A stretch of 64,000 nt of DNA from Alteriqipengyuania abyssalis. Its GTDB lineage: Bacteria; Pseudomonadota; Alphaproteobacteria; Sphingomonadales; Sphingomonadaceae. The notes beneath the pieces were generated by a model. The model had not been told where the DNA came from and did not search any database. It saw nothing but the letters and a program-made list of their open reading frames with translations. Each line of letters begins with the position of its first letter. The stretch's first letter is position 1. Location: assembly GCF_019857185.1 (NCBI RefSeq), contig NZ_JAHWXP010000002.1, forward strand, positions 682,001 to 746,000, in the 5' to 3' direction. The position numbers and the translations under genes are program-made. Below are positions 33,394 through 41,454 of the stretch, one piece after another.

Positions 33394-34164
33394 ATGACAC
33401 TCGAGCAGGAACTGGCGGAATTCCCGCTGACGGGTCGTTTCCTGTATGGCCGCCTGCGCGACAGCCTGAGCCATGAGGACCGTCGCCTGCTGGAAAACCT
33501 GCCGGAAGAAATCGCAAATTACCAAACCGATACCCGCGTGGTCGAGGCCGGGTCCGCCTGTTCGCGAAGCACGTTGCTGGTCGAGGGGTTCATCATCCGC
33601 GGGCTCGACGGCACCGGCAGCCGGTCGGCGCTGAGCGTGCATGTACCAGGCGACTTCGTCGATCTGCACTGCTTCGCGCTCAAGCGTCTGGACCATAATG
33701 TCGATACGATCGGGCCGGTGAAGCTGGCTTATGTGCCGCACGAAAAGCTTCGCGAGGTACTGCGAGACAGGCCGCATCTGGCGCGCCTGCTGTGGTCGTC
33801 CACTCTGCTCGATGCGGCGATGCACCGCCAGTGGATCATGAAGCTGGAACAGCTGACCACGCCGCGCCGGATCGCGCATGTCTTTTCCGAATTGTGGCGT
33901 CGGCTCGAAATGGTCGGGCTGGCGGACGAGGACGGATTCCAGACTCCGCTGACCCAGGTCGACCTTGCCGAGATGTGCGGCGCGACCCCGGTTCATGCCA
34001 ATCGGGCGCTGCGCGAACTGCGCGAACGCGACCTGGCGACCTTCCGCAAGGGCAGGATCAGCTCGCCCGATCGGGCTGGACTGGAGCAGTATGCAGACTT
34101 TGCGCCCGACTACTTGTATGGTGATGGCGAACTGGCGGTGAAGAGCGAGCTTTTCGCGCTTTGA
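33394..34164 (+). CDS. Crp/Fnr family transcriptional regulator, copy 1
   Basis: A 256-residue protein with an N-terminal cyclic-nucleotide-like sensor barrel (SRSTLLVEGFIIRGLDG, SVHVPGDFVDLHCF) and a C-terminal winged helix-turn-helix (TQVDLAEMCGATPVHANRALRELRERDL). ATG 33394 has AGGAGGG four bases upstream. It lacks the FNR cysteine cluster and the arginine of cAMP-binding Crp, so its ligand is unknown. It is divergent from putA, whose promoter shares the 168-base intergenic region, so putA is an obvious possible target. It is followed by a paralogue 121 bases downstream. Confidence 0.88.
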   Translation: MTLEQELAEFPLTGRFLYGRLRDSLSHEDRRLLENLPEEIANYQTDTRVVEAGSACSRSTLLVEGFIIRGLDGTGSRSALSVHVPGDFVDLHCFALKRLDHNVDTIGPVKLAYVPHEKLREVLRDRPHLARLLWSSTLLDAAMHRQWIMKLEQLTTPRRIAHVFSELWRRLEMVGLADEDGFQTPLTQVDLAEMCGATPVHANRALRELRERDLATFRKGRISSPDRAGLEQYADFAPDYLYGDGELAVKSELFAL

Positions 34165-34285
34165 TTGCATTCTGGGCAAGTTCTGGGGGCAAATTCGGTG
34201 AAGCTAACATGCATCAATAGACTGGCTGCATCACGGCTCGCTAACCGGGCGACTGAATCGCAAACAGGTGGAAAGACACGGGGCG

Positions 34286-35029
34286 ATGGAATTTCCGAAT
34301 ACCGGTGATTTTCTCGCCGGGCGACTTCGCGACAAGCTGGGCCATGACGACCAGGCCTATATCGAATCGCTGATCAGCGAGACTCGCGAGGCGGAATCGG
34401 GCGAAGTCCTGGTATCGCGCGGGACGATCGCGAACAGCAGCACGATCCTGATCTCGGGATACGTGTTCCGCACGATCGAGAGCGGCAACCGCCGCTTTAT
34501 CGTTGGCATCCACGTGCCCGGCGACTTCATCGATCTGCATGCCTTCGCGCTCAAGCGGCTGGATCACAACATCGTCGCCTCCGGCCCGGTCACGCTGGGC
34601 ATCGCGCCGCACCAGCGGCTGCGCACCGCGCTGGAGGAAAAGCCCCGGATCGCCCGCGCGCTGTGGTTCGCGACGCTGCTGGATGCGGCGATCCACCGCA
34701 AGTGGATCCAGATGCTCGAACAGCTCGATGCGCCGCGCCGGATCGCGCATATCTATTGCGAACTGCACCGCCGGCTGGAGCTGATCGGGCAGGCCAACAA
34801 CCGTTCGCTGCGCACGCCCTTCACCCAGATCGACCTTGCCGACATGTGCGGGGTCAGCGCGATCCACGCCAACCGTGCGGTGGGCAAGCTGCGCGAGCTG
34901 GAACTGGCCGAGATTCGCCGCGGCGATCTGTACACGTCCAACTGGGACGCGCTGCGCGAATATGCGCAGTTCGACGGTGCCTATCTCTACAGCGACGGCC
35001 CGCTGCGCTTCGACCAGGACTGGCTCTGA
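34286..35029 (+). CDS. Crp/Fnr family transcriptional regulator, copy 2
   Basis: A 247-residue paralogue of the preceding gene. Shared segments include HVPGDFIDLHAFALKRLDHN, LLDAAIHRKWIQMLEQL and the helix-turn-helix TQIDLADMCGVSAIHANRAV. Sensor residues differ between the two, so ligand or target may have diverged. The start is ATG 34286; a GTG 18 bases upstream is possible. The pair looks like a tandem duplication. No FNR iron-sulphur cysteines or heme motif are visible. Confidence 0.86.
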   Translation: MEFPNTGDFLAGRLRDKLGHDDQAYIESLISETREAESGEVLVSRGTIANSSTILISGYVFRTIESGNRRFIVGIHVPGDFIDLHAFALKRLDHNIVASGPVTLGIAPHQRLRTALEEKPRIARALWFATLLDAAIHRKWIQMLEQLDAPRRIAHIYCELHRRLELIGQANNRSLRTPFTQIDLADMCGVSAIHANRAVGKLRELELAEIRRGDLYTSNWDALREYAQFDGAYLYSDGPLRFDQDWL

Positions 35030-35077
35030 GGGCGGCGGGAGCCCGGTTCGAAAACCGCCGGATGCGCGTGCGCCCGG

Positions 35078-35737
35078 CTAGCCGATGACGTCGCCGACCG
35101 CGCGCCGTGCGGCGGAGCCCCTGGTGGAGCCGACCGACTGCGCGGCATCGAACGCCCCACCTTCGACCGCGATCCTGATCGCCTGCGCGCTGTTTTCGAC
35201 GCCCAGCCGGACGAGGATCGCGGCGCGATACTTCTCGACCGTGCGCGGGCTGATCTCCAGCTCCTTGGCGATCGCCTTGTTGGTGCCCAGCGTGGTCAGG
35301 CTGACCAGCACCTCGCGCTCGCGAGCGGTCAGCCCGGCCAGCAGCGCGCTAGCATGCGCGCGCCGGCGCTGTTCGGCCAGCGTGCGCTTCACCAGCGGGG
35401 CGATCCGCGCCATTTCCTCGGTCAGGGTCGCGCGGGTGAACGGCCAGCCGAGATAGCTGACCGCACCGGCCTGCATTGCCGCAACCACCTGGCCGATGTC
35501 GGGCGAAAGAGCATAGCCGACGACCGGCACCAGCCGCGGTTTGTCACGCATCTTCTCGCACAGGCGGATCGCCGCGCCGTCATCGTCGCTGACCAGCGCG
35601 GTCCCCTCGTTCGAGCCGAAGGCGATAAATTCGTCGATTGTCTCGAAGGGTTCGGCGTGGCCGCCCCCTTCCATCAGCACGTGGCCGATTTCGGCCCGTC
35701 GTTCCCCATTTCCGTCAATTACGAAGACATTGTCCAT
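35078..35737 (-). CDS. LuxR/FixJ-type response regulator with degenerate receiver
   Basis: A 219-residue protein with an N-terminal receiver-like domain and a C-terminal LuxR helix-turn-helix (LTAREREVLVSLTTLGTNKAIAKELEISPRTVEKYRA). The receiver keeps an acidic cluster (VSDDDG) near the phospho-acceptor position. However, the first acidic pair is reduced to one Asp (VIDGNG) and the conserved lysine position reads LGWPFT instead of KP. Signalling may therefore be phosphorylation-independent. It is downstream of fliS on the same strand, after a 179-base gap with a candidate promoter. Its position suggests a role in flagellar regulation, which is inference. Confidence 0.82.
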   Translation of the reverse strand: MDNVFVIDGNGERRAEIGHVLMEGGGHAEPFETIDEFIAFGSNEGTALVSDDDGAAIRLCEKMRDKPRLVPVVGYALSPDIGQVVAAMQAGAVSYLGWPFTRATLTEEMARIAPLVKRTLAEQRRRAHASALLAGLTAREREVLVSLTTLGTNKAIAKELEISPRTVEKYRAAILVRLGVENSAQAIRIAVEGGAFDAAQSVGSTRGSAARRAVGDVIG

Positions 35738-35841
35738 CCCGGCCCCATGATCCTTAACGCCCCCCCATCGGCTGGCCCTGCGCTGCGGATACCCTATCGG
35801 GCCGCAAATATGCGAGAGTTCAATGCCTTGCAGGCTGCGCA

Positions 35842-35870
35842 ATGTTCGGATGCGGCCCGGAGTTTGTCAA
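35842..35870 (-). promoter_or_regulatory. Candidate sigma-70-type promoter for the LuxR-type gene
   Basis: On the minus strand TTGACA (35865-35870), a 17-base spacer, then GAACAT (35842-35847). The -35 is perfect; the -10 matches TATAAT at only 3 of 6. It is located 105 bases before the start codon. Confidence 0.35.
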
Positions 35871-35916
35871 TCCGTGGCCGTCAGGGCGCGAGGAAGATGG
35901 GTCCGAAAAGGGTTAA

Positions 35917-36291
35917 TCAGATCGCGCTGCGCAGTGCGTCGCGGATCTCGATCACGTCGGTACGAAGCTGGCCGATCGCGGCCTCGTCCGTCACGGCGGC
36001 CGAGGCGAGCAGCAGGTGCCGCGCGCCTTCGTAGAAATGCAGCAGGCTGGCGGCGAGATCGTTCTCCCGGTCGACGCCCATTTCCAGCGCGGTGAGGATC
36101 GCGATCCCGCGGGTGATCGCCTCGCTGCGCCCCGCCCGGTTGCCGCGCAGGTCCGCCTGCCGCAGCATCCCCAGCGTGAGCGCGAGTTCGTCGAGGCAAT
36201 AGACCACGATGTCTTGCGCTGTGCCGCCCTTAATGCGGGCGTCGAAATTGCTTTGCCGATAGGCGTCGCGGGGTCGGTTCGCTGCCAGCAT
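35917..36291 (-). CDS. fliS: Flagellar chaperone FliS
   Basis: A 124-residue all-helical export chaperone that binds the flagellin C-terminus and prevents premature polymerisation. Pattern: RPRDAYRQSNFDARIKGG, IVVYCLDELALTLGMLRQAD, RSEAITRGIAILTALEMGVDRE and LLHFYEGARHLL match the FliS four-helix bundle. It starts two bases after the fliD stop, so it is in the same transcript as the long fli operon. Its partner flagellin is at 51337-52164. Confidence 0.9.
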   Translation of the reverse strand: MLAANRPRDAYRQSNFDARIKGGTAQDIVVYCLDELALTLGMLRQADLRGNRAGRSEAITRGIAILTALEMGVDRENDLAASLLHFYEGARHLLLASAAVTDEAAIGQLRTDVIEIRDALRSAI

Positions 36292-36293
36292 GA

Positions 36294-37724
36294 TCAGTTA
36301 CGCTGCGAATTCCACACTTCGATCTGGCTCTTGAGGAATTCCAGAGTCGACTGCGAGGAGCTGATGCGCGCCTCCGAAGCGGAGAAGCGCGCGACCATCG
36401 AGGCCCTGAGCGTCTCCTGCTTTTCGGCCAGTTCGGTGAGGTCTTCGGTGAGATCCTGCGAGAGTGCGGTGTAGCGCGACACCGATCCTGCGAGCGAGCC
36501 GGGGTCGGTGGAGATCGCGTTGTTGCGCGCGATCTTGTCGATCGTGGCGAAAATCCCGTTGATGCCGGGGGTGAACATCGCCGCGACCGCTTCCGGATCC
36601 TTGGCCAGCGCCTGCTCCAGCCGCGCATTGTCGAGCTTGAAGGTGCCGTCGCGCTGGATGCCGAGGCCCAGCTCGGCGAGCGTGCGCGGAGTGCCCTCGG
36701 CGGCGTTGGGCATGATGACCGTGCTGCCGAGCGAGGAGAATTCGCGCCGCAGCGCGCGGGCGCCGTAATCGCGGGCGAGGTCGCCGGTCAGCGGGTCGGT
36801 TGCCGAATTCAGCTCGGCGGCGATCTCGTTCAGCGCGCCGACGATATCGGTCATCGCGCTGATAACCGCCGCCTTGGGATCGCCGAAGCCGATCGTGGTC
36901 GGGTTGCCCGGGTTGGTCCCGGTCAGGTCGAGCGACAGGCCCGGCGCGGCGTTCTCGATTGTGTTGCTGGCGCTGGTACGCTCCAGCCCGTCGAGCTTGT
37001 AGGCGGCATCGCCCGAGGTCGCGAGCAGGCGTGCGGGATCGTCTCCCGGTGCCCAGGCGAGGTTGGCGAGGCCGGGATTCGCCGCATCCTCGCTCGCCTC
37101 GATCACGAAGCCGTTCTTGGTGCCCTCGGGCCCCTTGAGGACCAGCTGTGCGCCGCTGGTGGTCTGCGAGACATAGGCGGTGACGCCCGATCCCTTGGCG
37201 TTAATCGCCTTTGCCACGTCGGCCAGCGTTGCGCCCGCCGCGATGTCGATTGTGACCGCGTCCTTGGACGTGTCCGCGGTAAAGCCGGCATTATCGGTCG
37301 CGCCGAAGCGGATCGTCAGCTGGCCCGCGCCGACCGTGTCGGTCGCGGCGGAGTAGGCCGGCCCGGCGAGGGTCTGCGCCTTGGCGAGCTGGGTGACCTC
37401 CAGCGAATAGGTACCCTTGCCCGAGGTGCCGATCGGGGCGGAAACCTTCGCGATCGCCGAATTGGTGATGTTCGGCTGCGCGGACAGGTCGCCATTGCGG
37501 ACCCGGTCGCCCAGCGCGCTGGCAAAGCCCGACAACATGTTGCGCAGCGTGGAGGCGAGCGAGATCTGCCGCTCGAGCACTTCGGATCGGCTTTCCAGCC
37601 GCTGCTGGCGCGGTTCGAACTGCGCGCGCGCCAGATCTTCGGCCAGCGCGATCATGTCGGTCCCGCTGCCGACACCCAGACGGGTCGCGATCGAGGAGGC
37701 GGAGGTGGTGCCGGTCGTTTCCAT
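36294..37724 (-). CDS. fliD: Flagellar filament cap protein FliD
   Basis: A 476-residue protein that caps the filament and guides flagellin assembly. The N-terminal coiled-coil region (LARAQFEPRQQRLESRSEVLERQISLASTL...) and the C-terminal helix (ISSSQSTLEFLKSQIEVW) frame the central beta domains, as in other FliD. A flagellin-hook-IN-type motif appears near residues 140-200 (FGATDNAGFTADTS...DVAKAINAKGSGVTAYVS). ATG 37724 was chosen over a GTG one codon upstream. It is located after flhB (76-base gap) and before fliS. Confidence 0.9.
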   Translation of the reverse strand: METTGTTSASSIATRLGVGSGTDMIALAEDLARAQFEPRQQRLESRSEVLERQISLASTLRNMLSGFASALGDRVRNGDLSAQPNITNSAIAKVSAPIGTSGKGTYSLEVTQLAKAQTLAGPAYSAATDTVGAGQLTIRFGATDNAGFTADTSKDAVTIDIAAGATLADVAKAINAKGSGVTAYVSQTTSGAQLVLKGPEGTKNGFVIEASEDAANPGLANLAWAPGDDPARLLATSGDAAYKLDGLERTSASNTIENAAPGLSLDLTGTNPGNPTTIGFGDPKAAVISAMTDIVGALNEIAAELNSATDPLTGDLARDYGARALRREFSSLGSTVIMPNAAEGTPRTLAELGLGIQRDGTFKLDNARLEQALAKDPEAVAAMFTPGINGIFATIDKIARNNAISTDPGSLAGSVSRYTALSQDLTEDLTELAEKQETLRASMVARFSASEARISSSQSTLEFLKSQIEVWNSQRN

Positions 37725-37800
37725 CACCCGCTAGAACGGCAGGGCGCGGCGCGAATTAATGGGCGGTCGGCGATTTTGCCGGGCGCGCGGGAAGGGCGCG

Positions 37801-38925
37801 CTAGTTCAGTCGCCCATCTGCATCGAAGCGCAGCGCGACGGGCACCTCGATCGCGGGCAGCGGCGGCATTTCGCCGCGCTTGAGCGAGAGGACATAGGCC
37901 AGCACGGCAGCGATCGCGCCGTACAGATCCTCGCAGATAACCTGCCGTTCGCGGCTGGTGAAGTAGACCGAGCGGGCGAGCTGCGGATATTCGAGCGTCG
38001 GCAGGCCGAATTCGCGCGCCAGCTCCTTCATCGCCAGCGCTTTCTCCCCACGCCCCTTGGCGAGCACGATCGGAGCGGAGGCTTTCTCGGGGTCGTAGCT
38101 GAGCGCGACCGCGAAGTGGGTCGGGTTGGTGATGACGAACTGCGCCTCGCGCATCGCGCCGGAGACCGAGCCTGCGGCGATATCGCGCTGGCGCTGGCGA
38201 CGGGCGGACTTCGCTTCGGGAGAGCCCTCGCTCTCCTTGTTCTCGTCCTTCATTTCTTGGTGGCTCATCTTGAGCTTCTTGTTCCGGCGGACCCACTGGA
38301 TCGGCAGGTCGACCGCCGCGATCACCACCAGCCCGCCGCACAGGACGAGGAACAGCGAAATGACCGACCACCACGCGGTGGTCAGCTGCTGCGACAGGTT
38401 GCCGCGCCCCAGGCCCAGCAGGTTCTCGTAAGAATAGCTCCACCACAGCGCCGCAAGTCCGCCCAGCAGCACGACCTTGAGGATGCCCTTGCCCATCTCG
38501 ATCAGCCCGTTGGGGCCGAACATCCGCTTGAGGCCCGAGGCCGGGTTGATCCGGGTGTGCTTGAATTCGAGGTTCTTGGCGACGAACCGCCCGCGCCCGA
38601 ACGCCAGCTGGCTGACCAGCGTGACCAGAATGACCGGGACCGCGAGTGCGAAGATCGGCGGCAGCGCGGCGGTCAGCCCTTCGATCATCAGCCGGTCGGG
38701 CCGGAAATCGACGATCTCGCTCGAATCGAACTGGAAGCTTTCGCGCAGAAGGTTGGAAATCTCGCTCAGCAGCCAAGGTCCGGCAAAGGCGAGCCAGGCC
38801 GCGCCGACCAGCATGACCGCCGCCGTGCCCAGATCCTTCGAGCGCAGCACATCGCCCTTGTTCGCGGCATCGCGCAGGCGCTTCTCGGTTGGCGCAAATG
38901 TCTTCTCGCCCGCGGTCTCGCTCAT
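37801..38925 (-). CDS. flhB: Flagellar type III export apparatus protein FlhB
   Basis: A 374-residue membrane protein that switches export from hook to filament substrates. The N-terminal KTFAPTEKRLRDAANKGDV precedes four membrane helices. The cytoplasmic domain has the self-cleaving NPTH motif at 267-270, followed by FAVALSYDPEKASAPIVLAKG. The tail is proline-rich. Its ATG overlaps the fliR stop (ATGA). It is the last export-apparatus gene of the fli operon in this window; flhA is not present here. Confidence 0.94.
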   Translation of the reverse strand: MSETAGEKTFAPTEKRLRDAANKGDVLRSKDLGTAAVMLVGAAWLAFAGPWLLSEISNLLRESFQFDSSEIVDFRPDRLMIEGLTAALPPIFALAVPVILVTLVSQLAFGRGRFVAKNLEFKHTRINPASGLKRMFGPNGLIEMGKGILKVVLLGGLAALWWSYSYENLLGLGRGNLSQQLTTAWWSVISLFLVLCGGLVVIAAVDLPIQWVRRNKKLKMSHQEMKDENKESEGSPEAKSARRQRQRDIAAGSVSGAMREAQFVITNPTHFAVALSYDPEKASAPIVLAKGRGEKALAMKELAREFGLPTLEYPQLARSVYFTSRERQVICEDLYGAIAAVLAYVLSLKRGEMPPLPAIEVPVALRFDADGRLN

Positions 38926-39707
38926 GATTCCATCACGCTTTCGGCCTGGGCGAGCGCGACCTGCACCAGATCGGTGAACTGGTCGTAGATCAGCGGGGCG
39001 GCGATGATCAGCGCGGCGATCCCTGCGAGCACACCTGCGGGCAGGCCCAGCGCGAACAGGTTGAGCGAGGGGGCCGAGCGGCTGAGGATGCCGGTGACGA
39101 TCTGGACCAGCAGCAGGATCAGGGTGACCGGCAGCGCGATCCGCAGCGCGGTTTCGAACAAAGTGCCGCCGAACATGAAGATCGTCTCGAACCGCTCGGG
39201 CCCGATCCACGTCTGGCCCGGCGGGAACGCGCGATAGCTCTCGGTGACCAGCGCGAGCCAGTGCAGATGCGCGTTGGTGGCGAGGAAGATCAGCGTCAGC
39301 ACGATGATGAAGTACTGGCCGAAGGCGGTGGTGCTGCCGCCGCCATTGGGATCGGTGGTGGTCGCCATGCTCAGCCCCATGCTGCCGCCGATCACTTCGG
39401 CGGCGATGGTCGGCGCAGCAAAGGCGATCTGCAGGACGAAGCCCAGCATCAGGCCGATCAGCGCCTCACCCGCCAGCGCGAGCATGCCGTCCAGCGTCAG
39501 CAGGGCGGGGGGCGTGGCGACTTCGGGCAGCCAGATCGAAATGAAGATCGCCATCGCGCCGGTGAACGAGATGCGCACCACCACCGGCACGTTGGACGCG
39601 CCGAAGAACGGCGCGGCGAGCAGCGCGGCGCCCACCCGGGTCATTAGGAACACGACCCGCCAGATGTCGGCCTCGAAACCGCCAAGTCCGAAATCGAGCG
39701 CGATCAT
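38922..39707 (-). CDS. fliR: Flagellar export gate protein FliR
   Basis: A 261-residue polytopic protein of the type III export gate, assembling with FliP and FliQ. Pattern: VFLMTRVGAALLAAPFFGASNVPVVVRI, AGEALIGLMLGFVLQIAF and LRIALPVTLILLLVQIVTGILSR are typical. About six membrane segments are seen. It lies between fliQ and flhB with a 4-base ATGA overlap to flhB. Confidence 0.93.
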   Translation of the reverse strand: MIALDFGLGGFEADIWRVVFLMTRVGAALLAAPFFGASNVPVVVRISFTGAMAIFISIWLPEVATPPALLTLDGMLALAGEALIGLMLGFVLQIAFAAPTIAAEVIGGSMGLSMATTTDPNGGGSTTAFGQYFIIVLTLIFLATNAHLHWLALVTESYRAFPPGQTWIGPERFETIFMFGGTLFETALRIALPVTLILLLVQIVTGILSRSAPSLNLFALGLPAGVLAGIAALIIAAPLIYDQFTDLVQVALAQAESVMES

Positions 39708-39716
39708 GGCGCGGCC

Positions 39717-39989
39717 CTAATCCCCGATCCGGGCGATCTCGACGAAGATGTCCTGGGTGAAATCGGTCACCAGCGCCATCATCGATGCGCCCAGCACCAC
39801 CAGCACGAAGGCCACTGCCGCCAGCTTGGGGACGAAGGTCAGCGTCTGTTCGTTGACCGAGGTCGCCGCCTGGATCAGCCCGATCACCAGGCCCAGGCCC
39901 AGCGCGGCGAGCAGGATCGGCGCGGCGACCAGCGCGGTGGTCCACAGCATCCGGTCGGCCAGCGAGAGAAGGACGGACATTTCATCCAT
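39717..39989 (-). CDS. fliQ: Flagellar export gate protein FliQ
   Basis: A 90-residue protein with two membrane helices (MLWTTALVAAPILLAALGLGLVIGLIQAATSV and LAAVAFVLVVLGASMMALVTDF), containing the conserved LxxGLxIGLIQAATSVNEQTL. It forms part of the export gate with FliP and FliR. ATG 39989 and ATG 39980 are both possible starts. It lies between fliP and fliR. Confidence 0.93.
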   Translation of the reverse strand: MDEMSVLLSLADRMLWTTALVAAPILLAALGLGLVIGLIQAATSVNEQTLTFVPKLAAVAFVLVVLGASMMALVTDFTQDIFVEIARIGD

Positions 39990-39998
39990 TGGTCAGGC

Positions 39999-40775
39999 TC
40001 ACACGAAGCTTGAGGCGAGGGAGCCCATCAGCAGCGACCACCCGTCCACCAGGACGAACAGCAGCAGCTTGAAAGGCAGCGAAACGAGCATCGGGCTCAT
40101 CATCATCATCCCCAGACTCATCAGGACGGAGGACACGACGAGGTCGATCACGAGGAAGGGCAGGAACAGCATGAAGCCGATCTGGAACGCGGTCTTCAGC
40201 TCGCTGGTCACGAAGGCGGGCAGCAGGATCGAGAAGGGCACGTCCTGCGGGCTGGCGAACTTGGGCGCATTGGCGATGTCGGCGAACATCTGCAGGTCGT
40301 TCTCGCGCGTCTGGCGGATCATGAATTTGTGGAATTCGCCTCCGGCGCGTTCGATCGCGACCTCGGCGTTGATCTGCCCGGCGGAATAGGGCTCGATCGC
40401 GGCGGTATTCACCCGGTCCAGCGTCGGGGCCATGATGAACAGCGAGAGGAACAGCGAAATCCCGATCAGCACCTGATTGGGCGGCGACTGTTGCAGGCCC
40501 AGCGCCTGCCGCAGGATCGCCAGCACAACGATGATCCGCGTGAAGCTGGTCATCATCAGTAGGATCGCGGGCAGGAAGGTCAGCAGCCCCATCACCAGCA
40601 GCAGCTGGAGCGAGAGGCTCAGCGGTTCGCCGCCCGCGCCGCCAAGCTCGCCGAAGGCGCGGTCGAGCGCGCCAGCGGCGGCACTGTCGGTCGGCACGGC
40701 GGTGGCCGCGTGCGCGATCCCGGTATAGGCAAGCGCGCCGAGCGTGGCGGCCCATCTGACGAGGCGTGCGATCAC
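39999..40775 (-). CDS. fliP: Flagellar export gate protein FliP
   Basis: A 258-residue protein with a cleavable signal peptide (LGALAYTGIAHAATA), typical of FliP, and about four membrane helices. Conserved segments are LLTFLPAILLMMTSFTRIIV, LGLQQSPPNQVLIGISLFLS, and the C-terminal FLVIDLVVSSVLMSLGMMMM. The GTG start at 40775 overlaps the fliO stop (GTGA), showing coupling. It forms the core pore of the flagellar type III export gate. Confidence 0.94.
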   Translation of the reverse strand: MIARLVRWAATLGALAYTGIAHAATAVPTDSAAAGALDRAFGELGGAGGEPLSLSLQLLLVMGLLTFLPAILLMMTSFTRIIVVLAILRQALGLQQSPPNQVLIGISLFLSLFIMAPTLDRVNTAAIEPYSAGQINAEVAIERAGGEFHKFMIRQTRENDLQMFADIANAPKFASPQDVPFSILLPAFVTSELKTAFQIGFMLFLPFLVIDLVVSSVLMSLGMMMMSPMLVSLPFKLLLFVLVDGWSLLMGSLASSFV

Positions 40776-41095
40776 GCAGCGTGCTCCTGTGCGATGGTCG
40801 TGGTGCCGGTGTGGCTAGCGGTGTCGGGCGTCCTGGCGCGCGCCGGAGCCTCGGCCAGACGGGTCAGCCCGCCCTTGGAGGTGGAGACGAGTATCTCACG
40901 CCCGTGAAACTCGATCACCGCGAGCCGCAGGGTGGGGGAGAGCATGGTGGTCTCGACGATGCGGACCGCTTTCTCCCCGCCACCGCCGGGTGCGCCCAGC
41001 TGGCCCTGCATCCGCTTGGCCAGCTTCAGGCTGCCCCAGATCATCCCCCCGATCAGCGGCAGCAGGATCAGCAGCTTGAGGATGTAGATCAGCAT
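40772..41095 (-). CDS. fliO: Flagellar biosynthetic protein FliO
   Basis: A 107-residue protein with one N-terminal membrane helix (IYILKLLILLPLIGGMIWGSLKLAKRM) and a cytoplasmic part with VRIVETTMLSPTLRLAVIEFHGREILVSTSKGGLTRL, the FliO signature. FliO helps assemble the FliP ring. It overlaps fliN by one base at its start and fliP by four at its end. Confidence 0.88.
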   Translation of the reverse strand: MLIYILKLLILLPLIGGMIWGSLKLAKRMQGQLGAPGGGGEKAVRIVETTMLSPTLRLAVIEFHGREILVSTSKGGLTRLAEAPARARTPDTASHTGTTTIAQEHAA

Positions 41096-41451
41096 TACAG
41101 CTGCTCCACCGTCGGCGGCGGTGCGCGCCGGTCTTCGATCGGTGCGCCGTCCGCGCCGCGCACGGTCGGCTGCGGCGCGCTGGTCGGGGTGGACGCAGGT
41201 GCGCCCGCGCCGGAGAGTTCGAGGATGCGGATCGCGAAGCGATTGCCCTGCGCGACCACTTCGCCGCGAGCGATCAGGCGGCCATTGACCATGATGTCCA
41301 GCGGCTCGTCGGTCAGCCGGTCGAGTTCGACCAGGCTGTTCTCGCCCAGCGCCATGATCTCGCGCAGCGGCAGGTTCTTGCGTCCTAGCTCCACCGTCAG
41401 GCGAACGTCGATTTCCTGGATCAGGCCGTAGCCATCGAATGGCATGGTCAT
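41095..41451 (-). CDS. fliN: Flagellar motor switch protein FliN
   Basis: A 118-residue C-ring protein. The SpoA/FliN domain occupies about 13-80: DVRLTVELGRKNLPLREIMAL, GENSLVELDRLTDEPLDIMVNGRLIARGEVV. The tail is proline-rich. It starts three bases after the fliM stop. With FliG and FliM it forms the rotor switch. Confidence 0.93.
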   Translation of the reverse strand: MTMPFDGYGLIQEIDVRLTVELGRKNLPLREIMALGENSLVELDRLTDEPLDIMVNGRLIARGEVVAQGNRFAIRILELSGAGAPASTPTSAPQPTVRGADGAPIEDRRAPPPTVEQL

Positions 41452-41454
41452 GGC

